DNA from: Zantedeschia hybrid cultivar
Taxonomy: Eukaryota; Streptophyta; Magnoliopsida; Alismatales; Araceae
Assembly (NCBI GenBank): GCA_030544215.1
Contig: JARZZO010000014.1
Span: 40,577,734-40,641,733, forward strand
Direction: 5' to 3'
Length of the DNA stretch: 64,000 nucleotides
Below are positions 55,801-58,614 of this stretch, piece after piece. Below the pieces are notes generated by a model that was not told where the DNA came from, ran no database searches, and saw only the letters and a list, made by a program, of their open reading frames with translations. The first letter of the stretch is position 1. Every line of letters begins with the position of its first letter. The translations under genes and the position numbers were made by a program.

Positions 55801-58361
55801 GCTGGAACAGGGAATCCTTGTATTTTTGGGAGTGGGATCAAAGGCAAAGGGAGTGAATCATGCTTCTAAGATTCCTCCTGTCGGGAGGTGTGCTCATTGG
55901 CTCGGCTGTCTTACCTAGATGGAATCCTTGAGGTGGCTTGGTGCCCTATGAGATGTACTTTTGATTCAATAGAATAAAGTTTTTCAAGCCTTTAATGGAT
56001 GATACATGCCTATTCCAAAAACGATGAAAGCCTTTAATGGTGATAGGTGCCTGTTCCAAATATGATTTCAATGGACAAACTAAAGTTTTTCAATAGAGGT
56101 GTGCTCATTGGCTCGGCTGTCTTACCTAGATGGAATCCTTGAGGTGGCTTGGTGCCCTATGAGATGTACTTTTGATTCAATAGAATAAAGTTTTTCAAGC
56201 CTTTAATGGATGATACATGCCTATTCCAAAAACGATGAAAGCCTTTAATGGTGATAGGTGCCTGTTCCAAATATGATTTCAATGGACAAACTAAAGGAGA
56301 GAGAGATCAATTAAAACACTGTCAAGTATAATTAACATACCTTGTAAACAATCATTACGAAGGTGGACCTTTATTATTCTGCAGTTTTCCATTTTCAGTG
56401 AAAGCTCCATACACTTAAATTCCTTAGGACTTACTCTGTAGCTTGCCCTCCTAGAGATCCTTTTTGGTCTGGCCACTGGTGTGGGGCTAGTATGCATTGA
56501 GTGAATCGGAATGCTGATGTAGAAACTTGATGGACATCTGGCAAGATGGAAAGAATGCATGCTTTCATGTGGTAGCTTGATTGTGTTTCATGGAGTAGCC
56601 TGTGCAGTTTGCACACATCTATCAGTTCCTCATGGAAGGTGAATACTGCAGTTTACATAAATCCTCTCTATATAAATTGGGAAAGGGCTTCTATGGAAGG
56701 GTCTTAGGCATTCAAGCTGTCCCTTCTCTATGAATAAATATGGTTATCGACTTGTATGAGGAAATGAGAATGTGTCTAAGCCATTGTTAGTATCAAATGT
56801 AGAGAATTTTGGGATGCTAGGCAAAAACTTCTTGAAACTTTTTTCTTATCCACTGTTTGGGATTGCATGCTAGGTAAATGTGAATGTTTATCATTGTAGA
56901 TGATGGTAAGGATTGAAGAATGGACTTGTCCATGGCTTGAGAATCATACGTCTATTCCCTTAGCATTGGCTAGTGATCAAAATACTCATGTTGCTGAATG
57001 TTTTTGTTGAGACTTATCAAGGAGGTGTTGGATCCCAATAAGATCTGGTCTTCATGGAATGTAAAATGCCTATGGGGTCTTCCTTTTTCTTGGATTACTA
57101 GATATCTCCTTCCCTTCTTCCATATGAACAATGTACCAGGTCAACTGTGTTTGGCAATGTGATGGTTCCAGGAAACTAACATTCACTGGAATCGGCTTCC
57201 TAATGATGCTAAGTGAATTTCACCCCTTATCCGAAAGATGAACATCCTAGGCTGAGCCACATTGTTGAAATCTTAGACACTAGGGAGATAATTGTATATT
57301 GCAATTAGTCTCTTTGTTTTGGACGAGAGAAGTCACTGTATGCACTTCACTGTGCTATGCAACTCTTGCTTAGCTACCCATTATCCAAATAAATTTTGTG
57401 GACCATGGTGCATCAGGGCTTCCATGGCAGCTGCTATCTTCATGGAAGATATGTGATTTTGTAACTATGGTGATGAAGGGGAACAGTTGAATGTCTATTT
57501 CTCAACTGAAATGTGATACCTTTTCTTGGCACAAATGACAGATCAGTTTCCTCAAGACAATCTGGCACTTGATTGGAATTATAGTTGTGATTTCCACTGG
57601 TCATAGGCTTCTTGCTACAATGGCCATGCACTAGGAAGAAAAGCTTCTTTGAGTTAGACAAGGGAGAGGATGTGGAGTGAAGGGGGACCTACTATGGAAG
57701 AAATCTGCAATTCTTCCATGGTTGATCAGCAAATTAGGGTACAACACGAGGGAAATGCGTTAGATGCATGTCTATTAGGTTAAAGCATAATGCAGCTATG
57801 CTAAGCTTTCTTATTGGCAGATCTGGGTGCTGAGTTGTCCAGTGGTTTCAGAGGTTGGTGCTTCTTCTATGCAACTGTATAGTAGGCATGCTAGAAGAGA
57901 CCGCTTTTTTAAATAGGTATATGCTGCAGTAGAAGTGTAGAACCTATATGTTCTCTCCTATTTAATGAATAGCGTACCGACCCCAGCAAGCAAATGTACT
58001 TTTCTCCAAGACATTGAATTTATCTTAGAATGGAATGATTAGTTTTTCATTATGGCATGCTTTGTTGTCACTTTTCTTGCGTTCTCAAAATGTCTTTTCA
58101 ACAAGAAAAGTAATGTGCTCTTACATGGTATTGTGATTGCTGTACCAGATATGCTCATGGATTTGTTCAGCATGCGGCAAAGATTCACAACTCAACAAAT
58201 TGTATATTAGAAAAGATGCTCGCTCTGCTGATTCGCTGTCTCAGCTTTTCCTGGACACTGCTGTTTATTCTAGAAATCGGTGTTTCCGTTTAGTATCTTC
58301 GTCAAAATCAGGGAAGAACTCTGTGCTTCTACCTACCAGACGTTTCAGATGTAAAAACATG
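3221..58361 (+). CDS. PRIMPOL: PRIMPOL, primase-polymerase (eight exons, C-terminus beyond window)
   Basis: The product is a DNA-directed primase/polymerase of the archaeo-eukaryotic primase superfamily. In other eukaryotes it reprimes stalled replication forks and tolerates DNA lesions in the nucleus and organelles. Exons at 3221-3293, 3400-3536, 25300-25469, 25613-25759, 25862-25913, 34443-34617, 47049-47131 and 58149-58361 join in one frame to 350 residues. Motif I is LYFDLEF (Asp202, Glu204), motif II is KFSRH (Ser255, His257) and motif III is FLDTAVYSRNR (Asp315), so the catalytic site looks intact. The block ISPIVFYGSP (exon 3) and the segment EVWATFPRQEEA to EEFWRRYENMDP (exons 4-5) are typical of the family. 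I chose the ATG at 3221 because it opens the frame with a short acidic N-terminus (SSSDPKDDVERLFACFKCG) like other plant homologues. No frameshift or stop is seen. The zinc-binding C-terminal domain must lie beyond base 64000 or in unrecognised exons. Identity is firm; activity is inferred. Confidence 0.92.
3400..3536 (+). CDS. PRIMPOL: PRIMPOL exon 2 (residues 25-70)
   Basis: Follows acceptor TTGCAG and restores the exon 1 frame. It encodes a basic, low-complexity linker (VGRGSRRRRSFVRAE) that could be a nuclear-localisation-type patch, then an acidic Glu/Ala/Pro stretch. It ends in phase 0 at CAG|GTGAGG. The linker is poorly conserved in this family, so the support is the frame, the splice sites and its GC content. 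Confidence 0.78.
3537..4689. other. Start of PRIMPOL intron 2, nothing recognised
   Basis: Non-coding, GA-rich near 3780-3990. Near 4060-4110 a short phrase (GGGCCAGTG) recurs, which suggests a decayed repeat of unknown type. Confidence 0.4.
4690..5962 (+). mobile_element. RTE-type LINE, decayed and internally deleted
   Basis: The 5' portion contains imperfect repeats of a roughly 120-bp unit with GCATTGCCTAGAAGCGACG or GCATTCCCTAGAAGCGACA (4726-4890). Then comes the start of an endonuclease-type frame with 'LATWNVGT' (about 4979-5001). After a gap the reverse transcriptase appears, with 'FIDLEKAYDRVPKELI' near 5409-5460 and a 'TKHLHNDIP' stretch near 5643-5670. Many stops and frameshifts. 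The copy is cut at 5970 by a small hAT insertion. A second member of the same LINE group lies on the minus strand at 30418-32465. Confidence 0.8.
5971..6428. mobile_element. Non-autonomous hAT-type element, 458 bp
   Basis: Terminal inverted repeats start CATAGCTGTCAATCCC (left) and CATAGTTGTCAATCCC (right, reverse complement). It is flanked by an 8-bp target duplication, ATCTAGAG at 5963-5970 and ATTTAGAG at 6429-6436 (7 of 8 match). It contains CGTCCCA-type repeats near both ends and no coding potential. It is inserted in the RTE LINE remnant. Confidence 0.75.
6437..6719. other. Intron sequence, probably mixed LINE and copia debris
   Basis: No reliable coding similarity. It lies between the hAT copy and a reversed copia fragment. 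Confidence 0.3.
6720..7330 (-). mobile_element. Ty1/copia integrase fragment, reversed and decayed
   Basis: Minus-strand reading gives 'NGVAKKNKHLMDASRAFL' followed by a frame with 'DTYIINQMPSKAL', the familiar end of the copia integrase core. Then comes a degenerate 'FSYSPT.RGI' corresponding to the conserved FLGYS region. A 31-bp piece is duplicated in tandem here (ATTCCCCTTTATGTGGGTGA, about 6891-6953). Several stops. Confidence 0.7.
7462..7533. repeat. (AG)n microsatellite
   Basis: About 35 uninterrupted AG dinucleotides. Confidence 0.98.
7737..8246. mobile_element. Long-inverted-repeat (fold-back) element, about 510 bp
   Basis: The left end GGATATAACGCGTCCCGGGG and the right end (reverse complement GGATGCAACGCACCCCGGAG) match. 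The similarity continues inward: TTTTCACCGTCTGATCAATG on the left corresponds to the reverse complement of the block near 8060-8110. Almost the whole element can therefore fold on itself. It has no coding capacity. It is flanked by TA-rich sequence, so the target duplication cannot be defined. The superfamily is uncertain (Mutator-like or other long-TIR MITE). Confidence 0.65.
8450..9110 (+). mobile_element. Ty1/copia gag fragment with degenerate zinc knuckle
   Basis: A frame with 'MEPPETITQMYSRFIDITNE' near 8599-8660 shifts frame and continues as 'LMAHEINMERLGES' and an acidic then Lys-rich tail ending at 9049. Just after it comes CYKSKKSGQLRVNYF, a zinc knuckle with three of the four metal ligands lost. 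This is the UBN2/DUF4219-type gag of copia elements. No pol follows. Confidence 0.75.
9249..9385 (+). repeat. Two 47-bp direct repeats in unclassified GC-richer sequence
   Basis: GATGACGCCAATCGC...GACGTGAATCAG at 9249-9295 and GATGACGCCATTCAC...GACGTGAATCAG at 9339-9385. The surrounding 9120-9540 has an LTR-like feel but no partner LTR was found. Confidence 0.6.
9541..10542. other. Intron sequence, nothing recognised
   Basis: Non-coding. It contains a short perfect palindrome, TGAAGTGA-TG-TCACTTCA near 9694, and otherwise no identifiable element. Confidence 0.35.
10543..10670 (+). repeat. Two-copy tandem repeat, 64-bp unit
   Basis: CTAAACAGAAAACAATGGTG begins copies at 10543 and 10607. The copies are nearly identical (one G/A change noticed), so the duplication is recent. 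Confidence 0.9.
10865..11165. repeat. Low-complexity block: (CT)n, (TA)n, poly-C and poly-A
   Basis: CT-rich pyrimidine tracts around a TA run (10866-10925), then a run of about 18 C followed by A-rich purine sequence (11092-11165). Open frames read through this block on the minus strand (Phe-rich) are artefacts of composition. Confidence 0.85.
11166..11699. other. Intron sequence, nothing recognised
   Basis: Non-coding. Several AGGCCCAATA-type phrases near 11210-11350, no element defined. Confidence 0.35.
11708..13237. mobile_element. hAT-type element (outer), interrupted by a second hAT
   Basis: The left end CAGGATGGCAGCATCGG and the right end (reverse complement CATGGTTAGCAGTATCGG) match with a 1-bp indel. 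Subterminal runs of GGTATCGG and CCGATAC are present at both ends. Flanking 8-mers ATACCTAT (11700-11707) and CGACCTAG (13238-13245) agree at 5 of 8 sites, so the target duplication is decayed. Without the inner insertion the element is only about 200 bp, the same type as the short copies at 24480, 29815 and 38739. Confidence 0.7.
11794..13123 (-). mobile_element. hAT-type element (inner), inverted relative to the copy at 37235
   Basis: Ends CAAGGAATTCC and (reverse complement) CATGGATTGCGG. Flanking GTGCCGGG and GTACTGGG agree at 6 of 8. GATCGGCC-type subterminal repeats lie at both ends. The interior (12030-12190) is the reverse complement of interior sequence of the elements at 37235-38573 and 48459-49190, including the region around CATTTGTGATCCTTCATCAT. 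A 'MRTKNPTS' open frame at 12630-13040 is compositional. Confidence 0.65.
13246..14851. other. Intron sequence with simple repeats, no gene recognised
   Basis: It contains a (GA)n run near 14140-14180 and a run of about 16 G near 14188. A phrase near 13420-13490 (GAGTTTGACCCAAAGTGGAT) resembles LTR debris. No coding similarity identified. Confidence 0.35.
15753..19791 (-). mobile_element. Near-full-length hAT transposon, 4,039 bp, with perfect target duplication
   Basis: The terminal inverted repeats are CAAGGTTAAGAAACCCG and CAAGGTTCAAAAACCCG (15 of 17). The 8-bp target duplication GATTTATA at 15745-15752 and 19792-19799 is perfect. Subterminal GGATCGGCC and CCGATCC repeats occur within 150-200 bp of both ends. 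It carries a spliced transposase gene on the minus strand and is inserted in the larger hAT spanning 14852-22749. The element at 51221-51734 is a deletion derivative of the same family. Confidence 0.92.
16027..19461 (-). pseudogene. hAT transposase (BED finger, DUF659, dimerisation domain), degenerate
   Basis: The minus-strand reading starts at 19461 with a BED zinc finger (CKHCNRVVSDGVYRFKQHL) up to about 19060. A likely intron follows (donor GTAAGT near 19055, acceptor near 18975). Next comes a segment ending YYESMIETI, then a stop. The DUF659/catalytic block includes LMCDGWTG, then a short intron, then INFLIYCKAGNVFWKSIDAS, VVTDNATAFKLA and PCSAHCIDLM. The C-terminal hAT dimerisation motif is SSGCERNWSTFSLIHTKQRN (near 16990-17060), followed by a Ser/Pro-rich tail to about 16030. 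In-frame stops, for example after IETI and within FERI.DEYG, indicate the gene is probably no longer functional, though a few could be mis-assigned intron edges. Confidence 0.85.
20577..21490 (+). pseudogene. hAT transposase remnant: BED finger joined to C-terminal tail
   Basis: GGGGFRLKKHFAGGRTVGYN (20588-20648) matches the BED region of the transposase at 42660-42990. It is followed by an acidic stretch, then NVMTYFTTDPTTSRP. After a frame break comes HYYDSELDTIMYEYGMHHIQ, matching the tail of the reversed hAT at 39260. The DUF659 and dimerisation domains between them are absent, so this copy is an internal-deletion derivative. Multiple stops. Confidence 0.7.
22750..23750. other. Intron sequence, nothing recognised
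   Basis: AT-rich, non-coding, no element ends found. Confidence 0.4.
23763..25145 (+). mobile_element. 5'-truncated L1-type LINE with 12-bp target duplication
   Basis: The copy begins in the reverse-transcriptase C-terminal region (GENTYLWTDKWVGDTIIRD). It runs through a zf-RVT domain (WKVKAPLKVDSFMW, then CSFCEANEEDVEHLLIHC) and a 3' UTR ending in an A-rich tail (CGAAAAAAAGG). AATGTCAATGGA occurs at 23751-23762 and again at 25146-25157 right after the tail, which marks the target duplication and exact edges. A 157-bp hAT is inserted inside it. It lies 143 bp upstream of PRIMPOL exon 3. Confidence 0.85.
24480..24636. mobile_element. Miniature hAT element, 157 bp, made of GGTACCGG motifs
   Basis: Ends CAAGGATGGCAGTACC and (reverse complement) CATGGTTGGCAATACC, 13 of 16 matching. 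The target duplication is TGTTTCGG at 24472-24479 and TGTTTAGG at 24637-24644 (7 of 8). Nearly the whole body is runs of GGTACCGG and CCGATACC around a short core (CTTTAAATCAAGG). Confidence 0.85.
25300..25469 (+). CDS. PRIMPOL: PRIMPOL exon 3 (residues 71-127)
   Basis: Starts in phase 0 after CTCTTTCAG and contains HISPIVFYGSPLGAP and the leucine-rich helix SRLLRLLHEIRVDLVEQ, both characteristic of plant PRIMPOL. It ends with two bases of an Arg codon at AAG|GTATAT. Confidence 0.92.
25613..25759 (+). CDS. PRIMPOL: PRIMPOL exon 4 (residues 127-176)
   Basis: Follows acceptor CTTATCTAG after a 143-bp intron. It encodes REEVWATFPRQEEAIRF through SYQDHLNGQRRFLV and EEFWRR, the conserved region preceding catalytic motif I. 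The donor is AAG|GTCATT, weak at +3, but the next exon continues the conserved frame exactly. Confidence 0.92.
25862..25913 (+). CDS. PRIMPOL: PRIMPOL exon 5 (residues 176-193)
   Basis: A 52-bp exon encoding YENMDPKVRHHYEVIQE, with acceptor TTCCAG and donor GAG|GTAATG. It leads directly into motif I in exon 6. Intron 4 upstream is only 102 bp. Confidence 0.92.
25914..26021. other. Start of PRIMPOL intron 5
   Basis: Short AT-rich intron sequence before a retroposed insertion, nothing else seen. Confidence 0.5.
26029..26282 (+). mobile_element. LINE 3' end or SINE-like retroposon with poly-A tail, about 254 bp
   Basis: Ends in a run of about 16 A preceded by GCTGCCTTC, after a non-coding TG-rich 3'-UTR-like sequence. 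GAGCTAT is found on both sides (26022-26028 and 26283-26289), consistent with a 7-bp or longer target duplication. The family cannot be told from so short a 3' end. Confidence 0.65.
26611..26854 (-). mobile_element. Copia-type LTR, 244 bp
   Basis: Begins TGTTAGAGAG and ends CTGCTACA on the minus strand (TG...CA). It is preceded on that strand by a polypurine tract, TTTGAGGGGGGGAATG, ending at 26855. It has a TATA-like run (ATATATAAAA) inside. The matching second LTR was not found in the window. Confidence 0.7.
26855..27480 (-). mobile_element. Ty1/copia RNase H tail, decayed, belonging to the adjacent LTR
   Basis: The minus strand reads 'QVADLFFKTHVTLLFKAF' a short distance before the polypurine tract, the position and pattern of the copia 'ADxFTK' tail. 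Further upstream are degenerate pieces of the RNase H domain. The upstream limit is unclear and coding similarity fades beyond about 27480. Confidence 0.6.
27748..29630. repeat. Cluster of duplicated blocks in direct and inverted orientation
   Basis: A block starting GATGTCACCTGGCAAAAACA and including AGATCCCCGACTCCACCAAG occurs at about 27762-27905. It occurs again at 29041-29210 in the same orientation and at about 29290-29400 inverted. The 28960-29140 and 29317-29460 segments form an imperfect inverted repeat of about 150 bp. The phrase TTGTTAATGTGCAG occurs repeatedly between 29222 and 29610 and inverted near 28870. An L1 fragment at 28305-28770 interrupts the cluster. Confidence 0.75.
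28305..28770 (-). mobile_element. L1-type LINE 3' end, truncated
   Basis: The minus-strand frame contains VLPAFLWAVWLARNKRKF followed by a basic tail. This is the region after the zf-RVT domain in plant L1 elements. It ends in a 3' UTR with CTTAATGAATTGTGAC and a short A-rich tail near 28310. Confidence 0.7.
29815..29909. mobile_element. Miniature hAT element, 95 bp
   Basis: Ends CATGGATGGCAGTACC and (reverse complement) CATGGTTGGCAGTACC. The target duplication is CGTCCACC at 29807-29814 and TGTCCACC at 29910-29917 (7 of 8). The body is GGTACCGG repeats around a TTTAAACCAAGG core, like the 157-bp copy at 24480. Confidence 0.88.
29918..30417. other. Intron sequence, nothing recognised
   Basis: AT-rich, non-coding. 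Confidence 0.4.
30418..32465 (-). mobile_element. RTE-type LINE, 5'-truncated, minus strand
   Basis: Reading the minus strand from 32403 there is a linker frame (KKETWWWNTEIQKSI). Reverse transcriptase segments follow (31767: SDHWRKSIVVPFFKIKGDIQ, 31500: DLEKTYDRVPREIIWW). The C-terminal part (30844-30560) contains VVEMRMLRWM. The 3' end is a short (GAT)n microsatellite at 30418-30435, typical of RTE. The frame breaks several times, so the copy is inactive. Same group as the remnant at 4690. Confidence 0.88.
32829..33709. mobile_element. Non-autonomous hAT-type element, 881 bp, perfect target duplication
   Basis: Ends CAATGTTTCAAAAATGC and (reverse complement) CACTGTTTTGAAAAGC, flanked by perfect CTCACAAA at 32821-32828 and 33710-33717. 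Subterminal GGCGG, GCCTAG and CCTAGGTGG motifs lie near both ends. The interior is AT-rich without coding capacity. Confidence 0.9.
33718..34442. other. End of PRIMPOL intron 5, nothing recognised
   Basis: Non-coding, ends at the acceptor CTCTTCAG of exon 6. Confidence 0.45.
34443..34617 (+). CDS. PRIMPOL: PRIMPOL exon 6, catalytic motif I (residues 194-252)
   Basis: Opens GLPCHLYFDLEFNKSD, where Asp202 and Glu204 form the metal-binding DxE motif. It ends DWIIELDSSTE plus one base. The best junction is ACTGAAG|GCATGT, a GC donor, because only this keeps the conserved STE-EKFSRH join with exon 7. Confidence 0.92.
34618..34619 (+). other. PRIMPOL: GC splice donor of PRIMPOL intron 6
   Basis: The junction GAAG|GCATGT is inferred from the conserved STE-EKFSRH protein join. 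The nearest GT (34622-34623) would shift the frame. The context AAG|GC matches the strong upstream consensus seen at GC-AG introns. The acceptor is at 47047-47048. Confidence 0.8.
34811..34887. repeat. Compound (TA)n-(GA)n microsatellite
   Basis: A TA run of about 46 bp is followed by a GA run of about 30 bp. A 20-bp tandem phrase (CTTTAAGTGGATATA) lies just before it. Confidence 0.97.
35340..36620 (-). mobile_element. L1-type LINE fragment (RT C-terminus and zf-RVT), decayed
   Basis: The minus strand reads VKFWEDKWNSN (about 35955-35990). Further along it reads IQIFLWKFIIDRLPRCDRIK and CSLCSMYEENIHPSFC, the zinc-binding region of plant L1 reverse transcriptases. A plus-strand frame of 116 codons over the same sequence is its shadow. 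Stops and shifts are frequent. Confidence 0.72.
37235..38573 (+). mobile_element. Non-autonomous hAT element, 1,339 bp
   Basis: Ends CATGGATTGTAAG and (reverse complement) CATGGAATTATGG. Flanked by ACTTGGAA at 37227-37234 and ACCTGGAA at 38574-38581 (7 of 8). GATCGGCCGA-type subterminal repeats occur at the left end and GGCTCGGC/GATCTAGATG at the right. The interior (37740-38250) has a broken frame rich in Asp, Gly, Gln and Tyr that looks like a hAT transposase tail. Shares interior sequence with 48459-49190 and, inverted, 11794-13123. Confidence 0.8.
38602..38719 (+). repeat. Two-copy tandem repeat, 59-bp unit
   Basis: GGACCTTGGTGATGAAGAGT at 38602 and GGACCTTGGTGATTGAGAGT at 38661. It lies in the L1 ORF1 remnant between two hAT insertions. 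Confidence 0.85.
38739..38831. mobile_element. Miniature hAT element, 93 bp, perfect target duplication
   Basis: Ends CATGGATGGTAGTACC and (reverse complement) TATGGTTGGCAGTACC. Flanked by perfect CAAGGAAG at 38731-38738 and 38832-38839. The body is GGTACCGG and CCGGTAC repeats only. Confidence 0.93.
39260..44257 (-). mobile_element. hAT transposon, truncated at the transposase 3' side
   Basis: The right end reads (reverse complement) CAAGGTTTGCCGTATCG, with about 250 bp of GATCGGGCC- and GACTCG-rich subterminal sequence. The transposase gene runs leftward. Similarity to the related element at 14852-22749 stops near 39260 within the tail, and no matching left inverted repeat is seen. The element is therefore truncated and could not move on its own. 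An AT-rich 5' intron occupies about 43050-43790. Confidence 0.75.
40560..43000 (-). pseudogene. hAT transposase with a 457-codon open segment
   Basis: From the right: a degenerate BED finger (FKCNYYQFIG.GGGVSRLKKH, second Cys to Tyr, a stop inside) at 42660-42990. A 457-codon uninterrupted frame follows (42587-41214), containing FSYFTTGPAPTTRP and LTCDGWSRTTKSSLINF. It continues with VVEEIGEKYIVQVVTNNGSA and FWTPCTAHCVDLML, the DUF659 and RNase-H-like core of plant hAT transposases. Separate pieces carry DPNETIEAINEV (about 41060) and SASECEQNWSTFALIHIKIR (about 40680), the dimerisation domain. It is spliced in related genes. The BED damage and the missing element end argue it is dead. Confidence 0.82.
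44258..47048. other. Rest of PRIMPOL intron 6, nothing recognised
   Basis: 44260-45650 is of more even base composition and has several short open frames on both strands, none with recognisable similarity. A short (CT)n lies near 46080-46100. The last 100 bp is T-rich as expected before an acceptor. Confidence 0.35.
47049..47131 (+). CDS. PRIMPOL: PRIMPOL exon 7, catalytic motif II (residues 252-279)
   Basis: Follows acceptor GCTTTTGTAG and encodes EKFSRHLVVRIPQTAFKD and HIGSFVSE. Ser255-x-His257 is the nucleotide-binding SxH motif. It ends in phase 0 at GAG|GTATGG. Confidence 0.92.
47132..48458. other. Start of PRIMPOL intron 7 with an imperfect tandem duplication
   Basis: About 47985-48205 holds two diverged copies of a roughly 120-bp unit sharing GAATTCAACTT and TTGGATTGG phrases. 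No coding similarity found. Confidence 0.5.
48459..49190 (+). mobile_element. Non-autonomous hAT element, about 730 bp, edges approximate
   Basis: Left subterminal sequence (GATTGGCCGATTTAGATTGG) and the right end (GACCCGATCCGGAATTCCATT) match the ends of the element at 37235-38573. Interior sequence at 48785-49060 matches 38222-38460 closely. The terminal bases and target duplication could not be fixed with certainty. Confidence 0.7.
49215..49331 (+). repeat. Two-copy tandem repeat, 59-bp unit
   Basis: ATTTGTTATTCTAAAGAAAG begins copies at 49215 and 49274. Only one difference is apparent. Confidence 0.92.
49332..50723. other. Intron sequence with a dispersed repeat, no gene
   Basis: 49797-49900 is a diverged copy of the unit duplicated at 52745-53155 (shares AACTTTAAGGCTTCGAGTGG). 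49920-50250 has the phrase TTTATAGTGGTTCGGT, common in plant LTR debris. No coding similarity. Confidence 0.4.
50724..50803 (+). repeat. Two-copy tandem repeat, 40-bp unit
   Basis: AGAACAGGTACATGCTGCCA begins at 50724 and 50764. The copies differ at about one position. Confidence 0.92.
51221..51734. mobile_element. Non-autonomous hAT element, 514 bp, perfect target duplication
   Basis: Ends CAAGGTTAAGAAACCCGGG and (reverse complement) CAAGGTTCAAAAACTCG. Flanked by perfect ATCATAGT at 51213-51220 and 51735-51742. Both ends and the GGTTTAAATAGACCCCC region match the 4-kb hAT at 15753-19791, from which it differs by loss of the whole transposase gene. Confidence 0.93.
52180..52390 (+). repeat. 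Three-copy tandem repeat, 70-bp unit
   Basis: Units start near 52180, 52250 and 52320, sharing AATCGATTAGCGATATA and CGTTAATCGAA. Divergence rises in the third unit (ATCGA to ATTGA). Confidence 0.8.
52745..53155 (+). repeat. Two-copy tandem repeat, about 200-bp unit
   Basis: Each copy runs from CATGC.TCCTCA through ACGGGGTGCAT.GCTCGGTT and CTCAAAACCTTAAGGC to GGGACTATTCTAA. The copies differ by indels. A third partial copy is at 49797-49900. Confidence 0.8.
53156..54597. other. Intron sequence, nothing recognised
   Basis: A GC-rich island at 54170-54310 stands out from the AT-rich surroundings but has no recognisable coding similarity. Confidence 0.35.
54598..55565. repeat. Pair of roughly 90-bp direct repeats about 875 bp apart
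   Basis: The phrase GCTTTTGAGCACAACAAAGC with flanking sequence occurs at about 54598-54690 and 55473-55565. Between them a minus-strand frame of 96 codons (54995-55285, Glu-, Lys- and Val-rich, with 'ALADEYFEEVESK' and 'ALIKEYENPREE' repeats) resembles a decayed retrotransposon protein but cannot be identified. Confidence 0.5.
55886..56296 (+). repeat. Two-copy tandem duplication, 211-bp period, apparently identical
   Basis: AGGTGTGCTCATTGGCTCGG begins copies at 55886 and 56097. No difference was seen across about 200 bp up to GGACAAACTAAAG in each copy. Confidence 0.95.
56297..57912. other. Intron sequence, possibly an old LINE, not established
   Basis: Broken frames near 56800-57250 contain phrases faintly like the L1 reverse transcriptase C-terminus, but stops and shifts are too many for a call. 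Confidence 0.3.
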
Positions 58362-58614
58362 GTATGCAGATTCTCTTTCTGAACTGTATCCCATTTATGC
58401 AGTGCTAATTATTACTTTTGTTCACTCTACGCAGAATTATGTCTTAATTTCCTGCCATGTTTCTCATTATATATGTACTTGTGAAATCTAGTTAATGCCA
58501 TGCCCGATTAATGCTTTTTAGTCAACCATGTCAGAATAATGCTCTTAAAGGGGTATATGCTGCGGTAGAACCTATACGATCTATCCTATTTAATGGATAG
58601 TGAATCTACCCCAC
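57914..58614 (+). repeat. Short direct repeats flanking PRIMPOL exon 8
   Basis: GGTATATGCTGCAGTAGAAG (57916) and GGTATATGCTGCGGTAGAAC (58552) each begin a segment of about 65 bp. Each continues AACCTATA, TCTCCTATTTAATG or TATCCTATTTAATG and ends near TACC..CCCA. In both, the ends resemble an inverted GGGGTA/TACCCC pair, so each may be a tiny element. Confidence 0.65.
58149..58361 (+). CDS. PRIMPOL: PRIMPOL exon 8, catalytic motif III (residues 280-350)
   Basis: Follows TGTACCAG, is in phase 0 at both ends, and encodes ICSWICSACGKDSQ and then SLSQLFLDTAVYSRNRCFR. Asp315 is the third catalytic carboxylate and the following Arg/Lys-rich stretch (RNRCFRLVSSSKSGK) matches the family. The donor is ATG|GTATGC. 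No following exon could be recognised before the window ends. Confidence 0.92.

Noticed and set aside
56800..57250. Possible L1 reverse transcriptase tail in intron 7
   Set aside because: Phrases are suggestive, but frameshifts and stops are too frequent for support by eye. A protein-to-DNA search would decide.
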